Shown: positions 43,445 to 52,772 of the stretch, in pieces | How the letters are laid out: every line of letters starts with the position of its first letter | How positions within the stretch are numbered: the first letter of the stretch is position 1 | DNA from: Hyphomonas johnsonii MHS-2 | GTDB taxonomy: Bacteria > Pseudomonadota > Alphaproteobacteria > Caulobacterales > Hyphomonadaceae | Assembly: GCF_000685275.1 (NCBI RefSeq) | Contig: NZ_ARYK01000005.1 | Location: 124,001 to 188,000 of the forward strand | DNA length: 64,000 nucleotides | Direction of reading: 5' to 3' | Position numbers and translations under genes: made by a program | Notes under the pieces: model-generated | Seen by the model: only the letters and a program-made list of their open reading frames with translations | Database searches by the model: none | What the model was told of the DNA's origin: nothing

Positions 43445-44551
43445 CTATTGGTAAGCCGTGATCCCGACGCCGCGTGACGTGTCGGGCGCGCCATACAGCC
43501 GGCAGTCATCGGACACGACGCGGGCGCGCTGGCGCACGGCCTCGATGATGTCCTCGGTGCTGGCGGGCGCATCATTGCATGCCACCAGCCGCGTCAGGCG
43601 GACATCCTCCTTCTGCGCCAGGTCGAGCAGGAACACGGTCAGGCTCTGCGCCAGCAGGTGCGAGTTGAGCTGGTTGGCGCGCTTGCGGGCCGAGCGGGCG
43701 CCCATGCCGGTTTCGGCCAGGTTGCCCCGCCGGGCCTTGGTAAAGCCGGCATGTTCGCCGCGCGGTTCCAGCTGCAGCGACGCATAGTTCAGCGGGTTCA
43801 TCTGGCCCAGCAGCACCAGCGCCGGCCCGGACAGTGCCGCCACCCCCGTCACCCATGTGTACGACTGGTAGGCATCATTCCACCCGGCCTGCGACACCTC
43901 GTCGATCGCGTCCCCGCCGAAAAAGTCCTGCAGCTTGGCATTGTTGTTCCACAACTCCACCAGCCCGCCTTCATACAGCGTGAACGCGCCAAAGGCCTGG
44001 GCCGCGCCGATCACGCCGGGCGCCGAGACATCATAGGCAAGGCTGGCATCCCGCTCGTTGAGGCCCGGATAGGCCGCGACAAACCGCGAGCCGATGCTGT
44101 TCTCATACACGACGGCATGCGTGCGCCGGTCGACAATCCGGTAGATCGCGTCCGTCTTGCCGGCGAAATTCCGGCCGAAGGCATCGGTGTCCAGGTCCGT
44201 GAACTCGATCTGCAGCGCATAGCGCGCGCCCGCCGCTGTCCTTGCCTGCAGGCCCGCCTGTTTCAGCGCCCGCGCCACCATCGGGCGAAACAATTCCTGG
44301 TTGGGCTCCTCGAACAGGTAGTCGCGCTGCGACATGCCGCTGATATAGTCCAGTTCCAGCCCATAGCGCAGGCGGTCTTCCGGGTACCATTTGATGAAAT
44401 CCGTCACCGGCAGGGTCGGGCGCTGCATCTCGATCGTGTTGTGCCTGTTCATGAATCCGGGCAGGTTCATGGCGCCGTCCTTGGACGGCTGGTGGTTCGC
44501 ACAGCCCGACAGGGCCAGGGCCGCCGCTCCCAGAAAAACATGTCTCAGCAT
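43445..44551 (-). CDS. Lipoprotein of unknown function
   Basis: 368 aa. Signal peptide with lipobox LALSGC (Cys17), then a large mature domain. Conserved-looking segments include FRPMVARALKQAGLQARTAA and LQIEFTDLDTDAFGR (resembling outer-membrane-associated lipoproteins that assemble with GNA1162/LptE-like folds). An amphipathic hydrophobic stretch, SYTWVTGVAALSGPALVLLG, and two C-terminal cysteines (VACNDA, DDCRLY) follow. No family can be named. ATG 44551 is next to GGGAGG; the frame continues 8 codons upstream. Confidence 0.7.
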   Translation of the reverse strand: MLRHVFLGAAALALSGCANHQPSKDGAMNLPGFMNRHNTIEMQRPTLPVTDFIKWYPEDRLRYGLELDYISGMSQRDYLFEEPNQELFRPMVARALKQAGLQARTAAGARYALQIEFTDLDTDAFGRNFAGKTDAIYRIVDRRTHAVVYENSIGSRFVAAYPGLNERDASLAYDVSAPGVIGAAQAFGAFTLYEGGLVELWNNNAKLQDFFGGDAIDEVSQAGWNDAYQSYTWVTGVAALSGPALVLLGQMNPLNYASLQLEPRGEHAGFTKARRGNLAETGMGARSARKRANQLNSHLLAQSLTVFLLDLAQKEDVRLTRLVACNDAPASTEDIIEAVRQRARVVSDDCRLYGAPDTSRGVGITAYQ

Positions 44552-44690
44552 CCTCGCCTCCCGGATTAGGTTCATCCGGAAGGTGATAGGCCGTAAACCT
44601 TAAGAATCTTTTTCTCCGCGTACCGGTTGCACGCGGCGGCTTCCGCGCAAGGGCGGCGCCGCGCTCGGCGCGTCAGGCGCAGCCGTAACC

Positions 44691-44711
44691 CACCGGGCAG
44701 GTGTGCGGCAC
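44691..44711 (+). repeat. Imperfect direct repeat, left copy, flanking the LysM gene
   Basis: Matches 45740-45760 at 17 of 21 positions, with the 10-bp core CGGGCAGGTG identical. The two copies bracket the LysM gene and its leader and could be remnants of an insertion event, although chance similarity in GC-rich DNA is possible. Confidence 0.35.
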
Positions 44712-44733
44712 GGGGCAACGTGGATATCGCGCC

Positions 44734-44751
44734 GCTCAACCTACCCTACGC
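44734..44751 (-). repeat. Interspersed repeat, copy 1
   Basis: Reverse complement differs at one of 18 bases from the copy at 60602-60619 (GCGTAGGGTGGGTTGAGC). The sequence belongs to a GTAGGGTGGGTT-type element widespread in proteobacterial spacers. It sits near the left edge of the low-GC island. Confidence 0.6.
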
Positions 44752-44851
44752 TTGCTCAACGCGTGGCGTCGATTCTCCCCCAACGGGAATCGTGGCGACG
44801 GTAGAAGCGACTCATGAACTGATTGGTGAAAACTGGCGATTGCAACTTGTT

Positions 44852-45715
44852 ATGCTTGAGGAAGAAAACGAACCAGAAACTGAGCCGTCCGTCGGATGGA
44901 TTGCAAAGCTCGTGCTTCGCTGCGTTGCTATTTCGATCGCGCTTGGATCATACATCTGGTTGTCAGCGGCAAGCCTATCAAAGATTGCGGATTGGACGGC
45001 GATCTTGTTCACTTGGGGCGGACTTTACTTAGCCGTCTTTGAACCAAAAGCGCTCGGTTGGATCATCTCTCGAGTGGCGGCTTTTGTTCGACAATGGGAT
45101 AAAGGGACTGCGCAATGGCCTAACTTTTGGGTGTCAGTCAAAAACTCTTGGTCTGGACTCAATTGGAGACGGCTCAGACGTCGGAAGCCGGCTGCACGCA
45201 AACGGACTGGTCCTAAAACCAGAGTAGCACCCGCACCGATCGTGCCTTCAAATGTTCAGCGAGGGAACGGAAGCACACCTCTTGTCGGTGATGAATCCAT
45301 TCGGTTGGCAATCGTAGCTGCCGCTCTGGTTGCATTGGTCGCGATACTGCTGCTCACGCCGACGCCAGAGCAAGCTGCTGAGTCGACACCTGGAGTTCCA
45401 CCTTCTGATGTAGTCGAAATTGTCGAAACTCCAGACGAGGCAATCAGCGGCATATTGGATGCGCCCGCGTCTATCCAGCCGCAAGTAGAGACCGACAGAC
45501 ACAAACTCATTCGCACAGGGGATACATGTTGGACCATTGCTGAACGCTGCACAGGCAATGCAGAACGCTTCGTCGAACTAGGCCCACCTGTAAACGACTG
45601 GCTCGACGTCTCGAATCGAGAATTCTGCCCTATCAACCCAGGTGAAGTTCTCAACATTCCCGACGACTGGCCAACGGATTGCCTTTTGGACCAAGCATTA
45701 ACTCAGATCCCATAG
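44852..45715 (+). CDS. Three-TM protein with periplasmic cysteine-bearing LysM domain
   Basis: 287 aa from ATG 44852; the frame is open to 44627, and GTG 44795 is another possible start. Acidic N-terminus, TM helices at about 19-41, 47-63 and 151-169. A basic cytoplasmic loop (RRLRRRKPAARKR) separates the second and third. A periplasmic linker (170-215) and LysM domain (217-271, HKLIRTGDTCWTIAERC, then NPGEVLNIPDDW) follow. Cysteines 226, 233, 259 and 277 in or beside LysM suggest two disulfides. Function unknown; LysM implies peptidoglycan or chitin-like glycan binding. Codon use and GC are far lower than in neighbours, indicating transfer. Confidence 0.72.
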   Translation: MLEEENEPETEPSVGWIAKLVLRCVAISIALGSYIWLSAASLSKIADWTAILFTWGGLYLAVFEPKALGWIISRVAAFVRQWDKGTAQWPNFWVSVKNSWSGLNWRRLRRRKPAARKRTGPKTRVAPAPIVPSNVQRGNGSTPLVGDESIRLAIVAAALVALVAILLLTPTPEQAAESTPGVPPSDVVEIVETPDEAISGILDAPASIQPQVETDRHKLIRTGDTCWTIAERCTGNAERFVELGPPVNDWLDVSNREFCPINPGEVLNIPDDWPTDCLLDQALTQIP

Positions 45716-45739
45716 GCGGGGTTAGGAAAACCGGCAATC

Positions 45740-45760
45740 CATCGGGCAGGTGCGGCGCAC
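45740..45760 (+). repeat. Imperfect direct repeat, right copy
   Basis: Partner of 44691-44711 (17 of 21 positions identical). It lies between the LysM gene and the convergent TIGR02391 gene. Confidence 0.35.
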
Positions 45761-45787
45761 CAAGCCGCTAGTGAGTAGCGACAATCG

Positions 45788-46531
45788 CTATTCGTGAGGT
45801 TCGACAAGCTCAATTCGTGCCAGCAGAAAGCTACACGCAACCATGATTTGAAAGCACTCAATACGAGTGAACCCATTCCATCCGTGCGCCAATGGATTTC
45901 GGATTCCTCGAAAGATGCCGAGCAGCATATCTTTCAGTCCACCTGACACGGAAATTTCGCTTTCTGTAGAGCAGGGAGAAAATGCCAAATTTCCCGCACC
46001 GGCACCAAACACATCGTTGATAAGTCTATGTCCGTCGCCGTCCTGACCAGATATTCGACGAACCTCATCCATAATGACCTCTACCGCCGACCGAGCCGCA
46101 ATAGAATAATTTTGATCGTTAAACTGAGGTAGAGAAGTGTCTCGTATCAGCGGATGCAATAGCTGAAACGGTTCGAAATCAATCTCGAATTCCTCTTGCG
46201 CAAATATCGCGTTTTCTTCTCCCCCGCGCCTATAATTTTGAACCGACCCTTGTACGGCAGGGATATCCTGAAATTCGATGTCAAAAAAATCATGCGGTTG
46301 CGCGAATCCAATGTGTCGCGCTAAGTCTGATCCCCGGGCAGGCGTAAAGTCTTCAGGAAACAGCTCCACAATACGTCTCCATGCACCACGAAATTCGGTT
46401 CGGTCCTCCAATTCGCGCAGGTCGTGATTCTCCAGATGCTGACGAGTCACTCGCGCCATATGTGCCAACGTATCAAGTCGAGAGATCATGTCTGCTCGCC
46501 AACGTCGCAGCTGCTCAGGAGTCATAGGCAT
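45788..46531 (-). CDS. TIGR02391/Ymh family protein (HEPN-type domain)
   Basis: 247 aa. The C-terminal half (about 140-245) matches the TIGR02391 (Hypoth_Ymh) family: SIAARSAVEVIMDEVRRI, DGHRLINDVFG and LKDMLLGIFRGIRNPLAHG. RNPLAH (211-216) fits the HEPN RX4H motif, which in many toxin and defence proteins is an RNase active site. The N-terminal half, helical with acidic patches, is unrecognised. ATG 46531 or ATG 46525 could start; neither has a Shine-Dalgarno, and TATAAT sits directly before 46531. The reading frame runs open far beyond 46531 into antisense of hisF, but that part is not coding. Low GC content suggests acquisition. Confidence 0.75.
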   Translation of the reverse strand: MPMTPEQLRRWRADMISRLDTLAHMARVTRQHLENHDLRELEDRTEFRGAWRRIVELFPEDFTPARGSDLARHIGFAQPHDFFDIEFQDIPAVQGSVQNYRRGGEENAIFAQEEFEIDFEPFQLLHPLIRDTSLPQFNDQNYSIAARSAVEVIMDEVRRISGQDGDGHRLINDVFGAGAGNLAFSPCSTESEISVSGGLKDMLLGIFRGIRNPLAHGWNGFTRIECFQIMVACSFLLARIELVEPHE

Positions 46532-46537
46532 ATTATA
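46532..46537 (-). promoter_or_regulatory. Possible -10 element of the TIGR02391 gene, leaderless start
   Basis: On the minus strand TATAAT occupies 46537-46532. A transcript would start about 6-7 nt later, near the ATG at 46525, so the mRNA could be leaderless. No good -35 hexamer is visible at 17 nt. Confidence 0.3.
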
Positions 46538-46627
46538 TATCCAACGAGATTGATTGAATCCATGATTGGCCAATTTAATAATTCGAAAATTCTTGGTCCA
46601 TCTGTAGCAGTGCGCTAAACGCCTCCC

Positions 46628-47386
<759 letters not shown>

Positions 47387-47424
47387 ACCTTTTCCCCGAA
47401 GGGAGAAGCGCCTAAGAAGGCCCC

Positions 47425-47775
47425 ATGACCCACCCTCTCGGCCCCCTCGCCCGCCTCGGCGCGGCCCTCGCCCACCTCTCCGGCACGATCGACATGCGCG
47501 CCACCGAAGGCGATGCCGGCACCAGCTGGACTGCCCGCCTGCTGGCCAAGGGGCCGGACGCCTGCGCCGCCAAGATCGCCGAGGAAGGCGCAGAACTGGC
47601 CGAAGCCGTGATCCGCGAGAGCGACGACGCCGTCGCCAGCGAGGCCGCCGACGTGATCTATCACCTGATGGTCGGCCTGCGGGCGCGCGGCGTGCCGCTG
47701 GATGCCGTCGCGGCAAAACTCGAAGCCCGCCAGGGCACGTCCGGCCTCGACGAAAAAGCCGCGCGTCCGGGCTGA
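47425..47775 (+). CDS. hisE: Phosphoribosyl-ATP diphosphatase
   Basis: 116-aa all-alpha NTP-PPase hydrolysing PR-ATP to PR-AMP in histidine synthesis. Metal-binding motif KIAEEGAELAEAVI with EE pairs and SEAADVIYHLMVGL. It lies 38 nt after hisF, completing the split his cluster (hisI is not seen in the window). Short tail after the domain. Confidence 0.93.
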   Translation: MTHPLGPLARLGAALAHLSGTIDMRATEGDAGTSWTARLLAKGPDACAAKIAEEGAELAEAVIRESDDAVASEAADVIYHLMVGLRARGVPLDAVAAKLEARQGTSGLDEKAARPG

Positions 47776-47877
47776 TCGCACGGACGTCCGTGCACCCGCC
47801 GTGCTGTGTCCGTGCTTTGTCCGTGCCCCTGTTCGTGCAGGCCGCGCCCGGCCTTTCCGCCGGATACGGGCGGCGGC

Positions 47878-48612
47878 CTACATGTCTTTCGGTTGCTTCA
47901 GGCGGCGCTTGGTCTGGTGATCGTCGGCCTTGTCGCCGGTCACTTTCTCGCCCTTCATGTAGTGGCGCTGCCAGCGCTCCTTCATGGCCTTTTCCTCGCC
48001 GGTTGCGAGGCGAGAATTGAAGTCAGACCGGCTGGCCGTCCAGGCCTCGTATTCCTTCACCAGTTCCGGATTGGTCGACATTGCCTTGCGTTCCGGGGTG
48101 ATCTCTTCCAGCTTCTTGTGCTCGAACAGCGTGATGAAGCAGAACGGTTCGCCCTTGCGGAACACCACTTCGCCGGGCCGCGTCATCGCCCAGTTCATCG
48201 TGAACGGGAAGGGCAGCCAGTCGGTTTCCACCAGGCCGGTCAGCGGCGCGATGCCGTCTTTCGGCCAGTTCGGCGGGCCGGTCACCCACACGCCCCAGCC
48301 CGGCGGCGTGCGGAACAGGTGGCCGGTATGGAACGTCACGATGCCGCGCATGAAGTGGCTGTCGGCAAAACTCGCCACCGCCTTCGGGTCGCCCGTGGTG
48401 AACAGCTTGATGTCTTCCTTGCGCGGCCCGCCATTCCACTGGATCTTGATATCCATCGGGCAGAGGATTTCCCAGCCGGTGGAATTCGCCATCGTCAGCG
48501 GCAGGCACCTGTACGGATGGCGGTCCGGAAACGCATCCATCCATTCGCGCTGGCTGCGCCCGGCCACGATTTCCGGTGCGATGTCATGTATCTTGTAGCA
48601 TTCGAGGCGCAT
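47878..48612 (-). CDS. DUF6065 family protein
   Basis: 244 aa. Starts MRLECYKIHDIAPEIVAGRS and has the conserved RHPYRCLPLTMANSTGWEIL and FHTGHLFRTPPGWGVWVTGP. DUF6065 proteins occur mainly in proteobacteria; function unknown. The C-terminal 50 residues are lysine-rich and helical (MKERWQRHYMKGEKVTGDK). ATG 48612 has GGAGA 14-10 nt upstream. It is divergent from the YbaK-type gene with only 59 nt between starts. Confidence 0.85.
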   Translation of the reverse strand: MRLECYKIHDIAPEIVAGRSQREWMDAFPDRHPYRCLPLTMANSTGWEILCPMDIKIQWNGGPRKEDIKLFTTGDPKAVASFADSHFMRGIVTFHTGHLFRTPPGWGVWVTGPPNWPKDGIAPLTGLVETDWLPFPFTMNWAMTRPGEVVFRKGEPFCFITLFEHKKLEEITPERKAMSTNPELVKEYEAWTASRSDFNSRLATGEEKAMKERWQRHYMKGEKVTGDKADDHQTKRRLKQPKDM

Positions 48613-48671
48613 GGGGACAAAATTCTCCGGGAGGCTTGACGCTTGCCGCAAGTCTTGGCCCAAAGTGCCGG

Positions 48672-49166
48672 ATGACTGCAAGCCCTGAAGCCCTTTTCGC
48701 CTACCTTGACGGTCTCGGCATCGCGCATCGCACGCACCGGCATGCCGCCGTGTTCACGGTCGATGAAGGCCGCGACCTGAAGGCCACGATGCCGGGCATC
48801 CACACCAAGAACCTGTTCCTCAGGGACAAGGCCGGCACTTTCGTCCTGATTTCCGCCGAAGCGAGCACGAAGATCAGCCTGAACCAGCTCCACCGCAAAA
48901 TAAACACCCGCCGCCTCTCGTTCGGTTCTCCCGAGGACATGCTGGCGCTACTGGGCGTCACGCCCGGCTCGGTCACCGCATTCGCCCTGATGAATGACAC
49001 GGCCGGCAGGGTCCGGTTCATTGCAGACGCCGCGCTCTTCACGGCCGATCCGGTCAATTTCCACCCGCTGACCAATACCGCAACCACGGCCATATCGCGC
49101 GCCGATTTCAGGCGCTTTGTCGAAGCGACCGGCCATGCCTGCAACGTGCACGATTTTTCCGCCTGA
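48672..49166 (+). CDS. YbaK/ProX-type aminoacyl-tRNA editing domain protein
   Basis: 164 aa of the prolyl-tRNA editing family (ProXp-ala/YbaK). Starts SPEALFAYLDGLGIAHRTHR, with the catalytic-type lysine region GIHTKNLFLRDKAG and GSVTAFALMNDTAGRVRF. It would hydrolyse mischarged tRNA(Pro) in trans; Ala or Cys specificity cannot be told. The open frame upstream of ATG 48672 is not coding. Confidence 0.88.
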   Translation: MTASPEALFAYLDGLGIAHRTHRHAAVFTVDEGRDLKATMPGIHTKNLFLRDKAGTFVLISAEASTKISLNQLHRKINTRRLSFGSPEDMLALLGVTPGSVTAFALMNDTAGRVRFIADAALFTADPVNFHPLTNTATTAISRADFRRFVEATGHACNVHDFSA

Positions 49167-49251
49167 CCTTGCGGCAATCATCCGGTGCTATGGCGCTGTC
49201 ACGGTAAGCCGCTAGTCTTGATACAGCATCAGGTATTCCGGAGAGAAAATC

Positions 49252-50268
49252 ATGAAAACACGTCGCCTCGGCAAGAGCGCCATCTACGTATCCGACATCT
49301 GCATGGGCACCATGACCTTCGGGTCCCAGGCCGACGAGGCGGAAGCCTTCCGCATTCTCGATGAATGCTATGATGCCGGGATCAATTTCTACGACACCGC
49401 CGAGAACTATCCCGTCCCGCCAGACCCGAAATGGGCCGGTCGTTCCGAGGAAATCGTCGGCAAGTGGATGAAGACCAAGGACCGCGACTCACTGATCATC
49501 GCCACCAAGGTCTCAGGCCCGTCGCACGGCTGGATCAAGAGTTCGCAGCGGGCCGGCATGACCGCCATGGACCGCCACAACATCACCCGCGCCGTGGAAG
49601 CCAGCCTGACGCGCCTCGATACCGATTACATCGACCTCTACCAGACCCACTGGCCCGACCACGGCACCGGTTTCGACGAAGCAATGGAAACCCTCGACGA
49701 CCTCGTGCGCGCGGGGCTCGTCCGCATCGTCGGCTGCAGCAACGAGAACGCCTGGGGCCTGATGAAAAGCCTCGCGACATCCGAACGCCTCGGGACGGTC
49801 CGCCACCAGACCATCCAGAACAATTTCAGCCTGAACAACCGGCGCTTCGAGGACGAGCTGGCAAATATCTGCAAGCGCGAGGGCGTCAGCCTCATTCCCT
49901 ATTCGCCGATCGCCGGTGGCGTCCTGTCCGGCAAGTACAATGGCGGCGCCACGCCCGAGGGCGCGCGCTTCTCCAGCTATATCAAGAAGGGCGGCCGCCA
50001 CACGGCCATGGCCCAACGCTTCGTCAACGAGAAGTCGCTGTCAGCAACCGAGCGCTACATGGCGATCGCGAAAGAGGCCGGCATGTCGCCGGTGACGCTC
50101 GCAACCGCCTGGTCCAAGCAGCATGACTTCGTTGCATCCACCATTGTCGGCGTCAGCAAGCTGGATCAGGTTGCGCCCATCCTGGCGGCTGCAGACCTCA
50201 CCCTGCCGGATGACGTCATGAAAGCCTGCGATGCGATCTCGAAGGAAATCCTCTACCCGATGGGCTAG
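49252..50268 (+). CDS. Aldo/keto reductase
   Basis: 338-aa (alpha/beta)8 NADPH-dependent reductase of the Tas/YajO-like group. Catalytic tetrad: Asp48 and Tyr53 in FYDTAENY, Lys86 in IIATKV and His in YQTHWPD. NADPH-binding C-terminal region is VASTIVGVSKLDQV. Substrate unknown. ATG 49252 has GGAGAG upstream. Its stop is 11 nt from that of the convergent ftsK. Confidence 0.92.
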   Translation: MKTRRLGKSAIYVSDICMGTMTFGSQADEAEAFRILDECYDAGINFYDTAENYPVPPDPKWAGRSEEIVGKWMKTKDRDSLIIATKVSGPSHGWIKSSQRAGMTAMDRHNITRAVEASLTRLDTDYIDLYQTHWPDHGTGFDEAMETLDDLVRAGLVRIVGCSNENAWGLMKSLATSERLGTVRHQTIQNNFSLNNRRFEDELANICKREGVSLIPYSPIAGGVLSGKYNGGATPEGARFSSYIKKGGRHTAMAQRFVNEKSLSATERYMAIAKEAGMSPVTLATAWSKQHDFVASTIVGVSKLDQVAPILAAADLTLPDDVMKACDAISKEILYPMG

Positions 50269-50279
50269 GCCCGCCCGGA

Positions 50280-52772
50280 TCAGTCGTTTCCAGGGCCGCC
50301 GTGAGCGAGCACTTCGCGCCGGCCGGCATGGTTCGGCGCGGAGATCACGCCGTCTTCCTCGAGCCGGTCGATCAGGCCAGCCGCCTTGTTGTAGCCAACC
50401 TTGAGACGGCGCTGCAGGTAGGACGTCGACGCCCGCTTGTCGCGAACGACGATGGCGATGGCCTGCGCGAACAGGTCTTCGTCCTCGTCACCGGTCGACG
50501 TACCGAGCATGGCGTCCATCACGGCCGAGCCGGTCGACCCGTCTTCCGGCGCTTCCAGGATGTCCATGACATAGTCAGGTTCACCCTGCTCCTTCAGCCA
50601 GTCGACCACCGAGCCGACTTCCTCGTCCGACACGAACGGCCCGTGCAGGCGCTGGGATTTCTTGCCGGGGGCCTGGTACAGCAGGTCGCCCATGCCAAGC
50701 AATTGTTCTGCACCCTGCTCATTCAGGATCGTGCGCGAATCGATCTTGGTCGTGACCATGTACGAAATCCGTGTCGGGAAGTTCGCCTTGATCGTGCCGG
50801 TGATCACATCTACCGACGGACGCTGCGTCGCGGTGATCAGGTGGATGCCGGCGGCCCGCGCCATCTGGGCGAGGCGCTGCACGCAGCCTTCGATTTCCTT
50901 GCCCGCCACCATCATCAGGTCTGCCATCTCGTCGATCACGACGACAATGTTCGGGATATGGTCGATCGGAAGCGACTCGGTTTCATGCACCGGCTTGCCG
51001 CGCTCGTCGAAGCCGGTCTGCACCTTGCGCACCATCTCCTCGCCGGAGGCGCGATACTTGGCGGCCTTGTCGTTGAAGCCGGACAGGTTGCGAACGCCGG
51101 CTTTCGACATCAGCTCATAGCGGCTTTCCATCTCGCGCACGGTCCATTGCAGCGCGTTGACCGCCTTTTTCGGGTCGGTCACCACCGGCGCCAGCAGGTG
51201 CGGGATGCCTTCATAGATCGACAGTTCCAGCATCTTCGGGTCGATCATGATGAAGCGGCACTGTTCCGGCGTGTGACGGTACAGCAGCGACAGGATCATC
51301 GCGTTGACGCCAACCGACTTGCCCGAGCCGGTCGTGCCCGCGATCAGCAGGTGAGGCATCTTGGACAAGTCGACGACCGTCGGCACGCCGCCAATATCCT
51401 CGCCGAGCGCCATTGGCAGGCTCGCCCGGGTCGCAACATAGGGCTCGGACTGCAGCAGGGTCCGCAGGTAGACGGTATCGCGGTCATCATTGGGCAGTTC
51501 GATGCCGATCGCGTTCTTGCCGGGCACAACAGCGACGCGGGCCGACACCGCGCTCATCGAGCGGGCAATGTCATCGGCCAGCGAGATCACGCGGGAAGAT
51601 TTCACCCCCGGTGCCGGTTCCATCTCGAACAGGGTGATCACCGGGCCTGGCCGCACTTCCTTGATCCGGCCGCGCACGCCGAATTCCTTCAGCACTTCCG
51701 ACAGGCGTGCCGCCTTGGCGATCAGCGCATCCTCGTCAACCGTATCACCGCGCTCTTCAGGCATCTGGAGCAGGTCGATCGACGGCAGGCGCGGCGTCTT
51801 CCCGCGGCGGGTCGTCTTGGTAACGCGGGGCGCTGACGGGCGCGGGGAAGGCTTGGGGGTCGCAAACCGGGTCGTGCGCACGGGCGGCGCAGCTTCCTCG
51901 GCGTCGACCTCATCCTCGTCGTCGAAGTCCTCGTCGTCTTCATATTCCTCGTCATCGTCGATATCGTCACTGACGGCGCGGCCACGGAAGAATCCGCGGG
52001 TTTCGCCCTCGTACTCGTCCTCGCCGGTCACCACCCGTGCACGGTCATCCGGATCAGTCGGGCGCCGCTTGAACTTGAAGACGCTGGCAATCGCAAACAG
52101 CAGTCCCACGGCGCCACGCGCCTTGCGCGCCGCGCGCAGGCCGGACTTCGACGCCGCCTCCTGCAGCAGGTGTGCATCATCGCGCCGGAAGCCAAGGGCC
52201 GTGAGTGCGGCCCAGACCGCCGCGATTCCGAGCCCGAATCCCGCCCATGTCGGTGGCGACGGCAATAGCAGCGCCTTGAAGGGCATCTCGGCATAATAGA
52301 ATAGCGCATCGCCGATGACGCCGCCGAGCCCTGCGCTGAGCGGCCAGGATTCCGGCACCGGCCAGCCGGCAAAGCACGCAGCCGACAAGGGCACGAATGC
52401 CGCGCCCACCAGCCAGCGGCGCACGCTCGGTGCGCCGATCAGCACGGCCCGCATCGCCCCGCCGATCATCAACGCGAGTCCGGCGGTCCAGCTTGACCAG
52501 CCGAGCGTCTGGCGCGCGAAATCCGCGAAGGTCGCCCCGGCACCGCCGAACAGGTTCTGCACGGCCGCATCGGTCGCCGCGTTCCAGCTCGGATCGCTCG
52601 GCACGTATGACCCCACGCTGCCGCACACGAACACGCCCGCGCCAAAAGCGGCTGCGCCTGTCAGGATCCGCCAGACAGGATCGCTTACGCTCGTCAGTTC
52701 GTCGTCGGAATAGGCGTAATCTGTCATCAGGTGGGGGATCTCCGCGGGCGCTGTTCGGGAAACACCACTCAT
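50280..52772 (-). CDS. ftsK: DNA translocase FtsK
   Basis: 830-aa septal DNA pump that helps chromosome segregation and activates XerCD at dif. Four or five N-terminal membrane segments (within about 35-190), an acidic/proline linker (about 240-320, with DDIDDDEEYEDDEDFDDEDE), RecA-like motor with Walker A GTTGSGKS and Walker B VVVIDEMADLMM, and the C-terminal gamma winged-helix domain (LQRRLKVGYNKAAGLIDRLE) that reads KOPS. ATG 52772 is the longest start; ATG 52727 (MTDYAYSDDEL) is a credible alternative. xerD is also in this window. Confidence 0.95.
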   Translation of the reverse strand: MSGVSRTAPAEIPHLMTDYAYSDDELTSVSDPVWRILTGAAAFGAGVFVCGSVGSYVPSDPSWNAATDAAVQNLFGGAGATFADFARQTLGWSSWTAGLALMIGGAMRAVLIGAPSVRRWLVGAAFVPLSAACFAGWPVPESWPLSAGLGGVIGDALFYYAEMPFKALLLPSPPTWAGFGLGIAAVWAALTALGFRRDDAHLLQEAASKSGLRAARKARGAVGLLFAIASVFKFKRRPTDPDDRARVVTGEDEYEGETRGFFRGRAVSDDIDDDEEYEDDEDFDDEDEVDAEEAAPPVRTTRFATPKPSPRPSAPRVTKTTRRGKTPRLPSIDLLQMPEERGDTVDEDALIAKAARLSEVLKEFGVRGRIKEVRPGPVITLFEMEPAPGVKSSRVISLADDIARSMSAVSARVAVVPGKNAIGIELPNDDRDTVYLRTLLQSEPYVATRASLPMALGEDIGGVPTVVDLSKMPHLLIAGTTGSGKSVGVNAMILSLLYRHTPEQCRFIMIDPKMLELSIYEGIPHLLAPVVTDPKKAVNALQWTVREMESRYELMSKAGVRNLSGFNDKAAKYRASGEEMVRKVQTGFDERGKPVHETESLPIDHIPNIVVVIDEMADLMMVAGKEIEGCVQRLAQMARAAGIHLITATQRPSVDVITGTIKANFPTRISYMVTTKIDSRTILNEQGAEQLLGMGDLLYQAPGKKSQRLHGPFVSDEEVGSVVDWLKEQGEPDYVMDILEAPEDGSTGSAVMDAMLGTSTGDEDEDLFAQAIAIVVRDKRASTSYLQRRLKVGYNKAAGLIDRLEEDGVISAPNHAGRREVLAHGGPGND

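Larger units (their letters stand above)
44552..44851. other. Spacer at the left edge of the low-GC island
   Basis: No gene is visible in this 300-nt stretch. It contains the interspersed repeat copy at 44734-44751 and the left copy of an imperfect direct repeat (44691-44711). GC content drops sharply from about 44780 onward, which marks the boundary of foreign-looking DNA. The frame of the LysM gene runs open through part of it. Confidence 0.6.
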
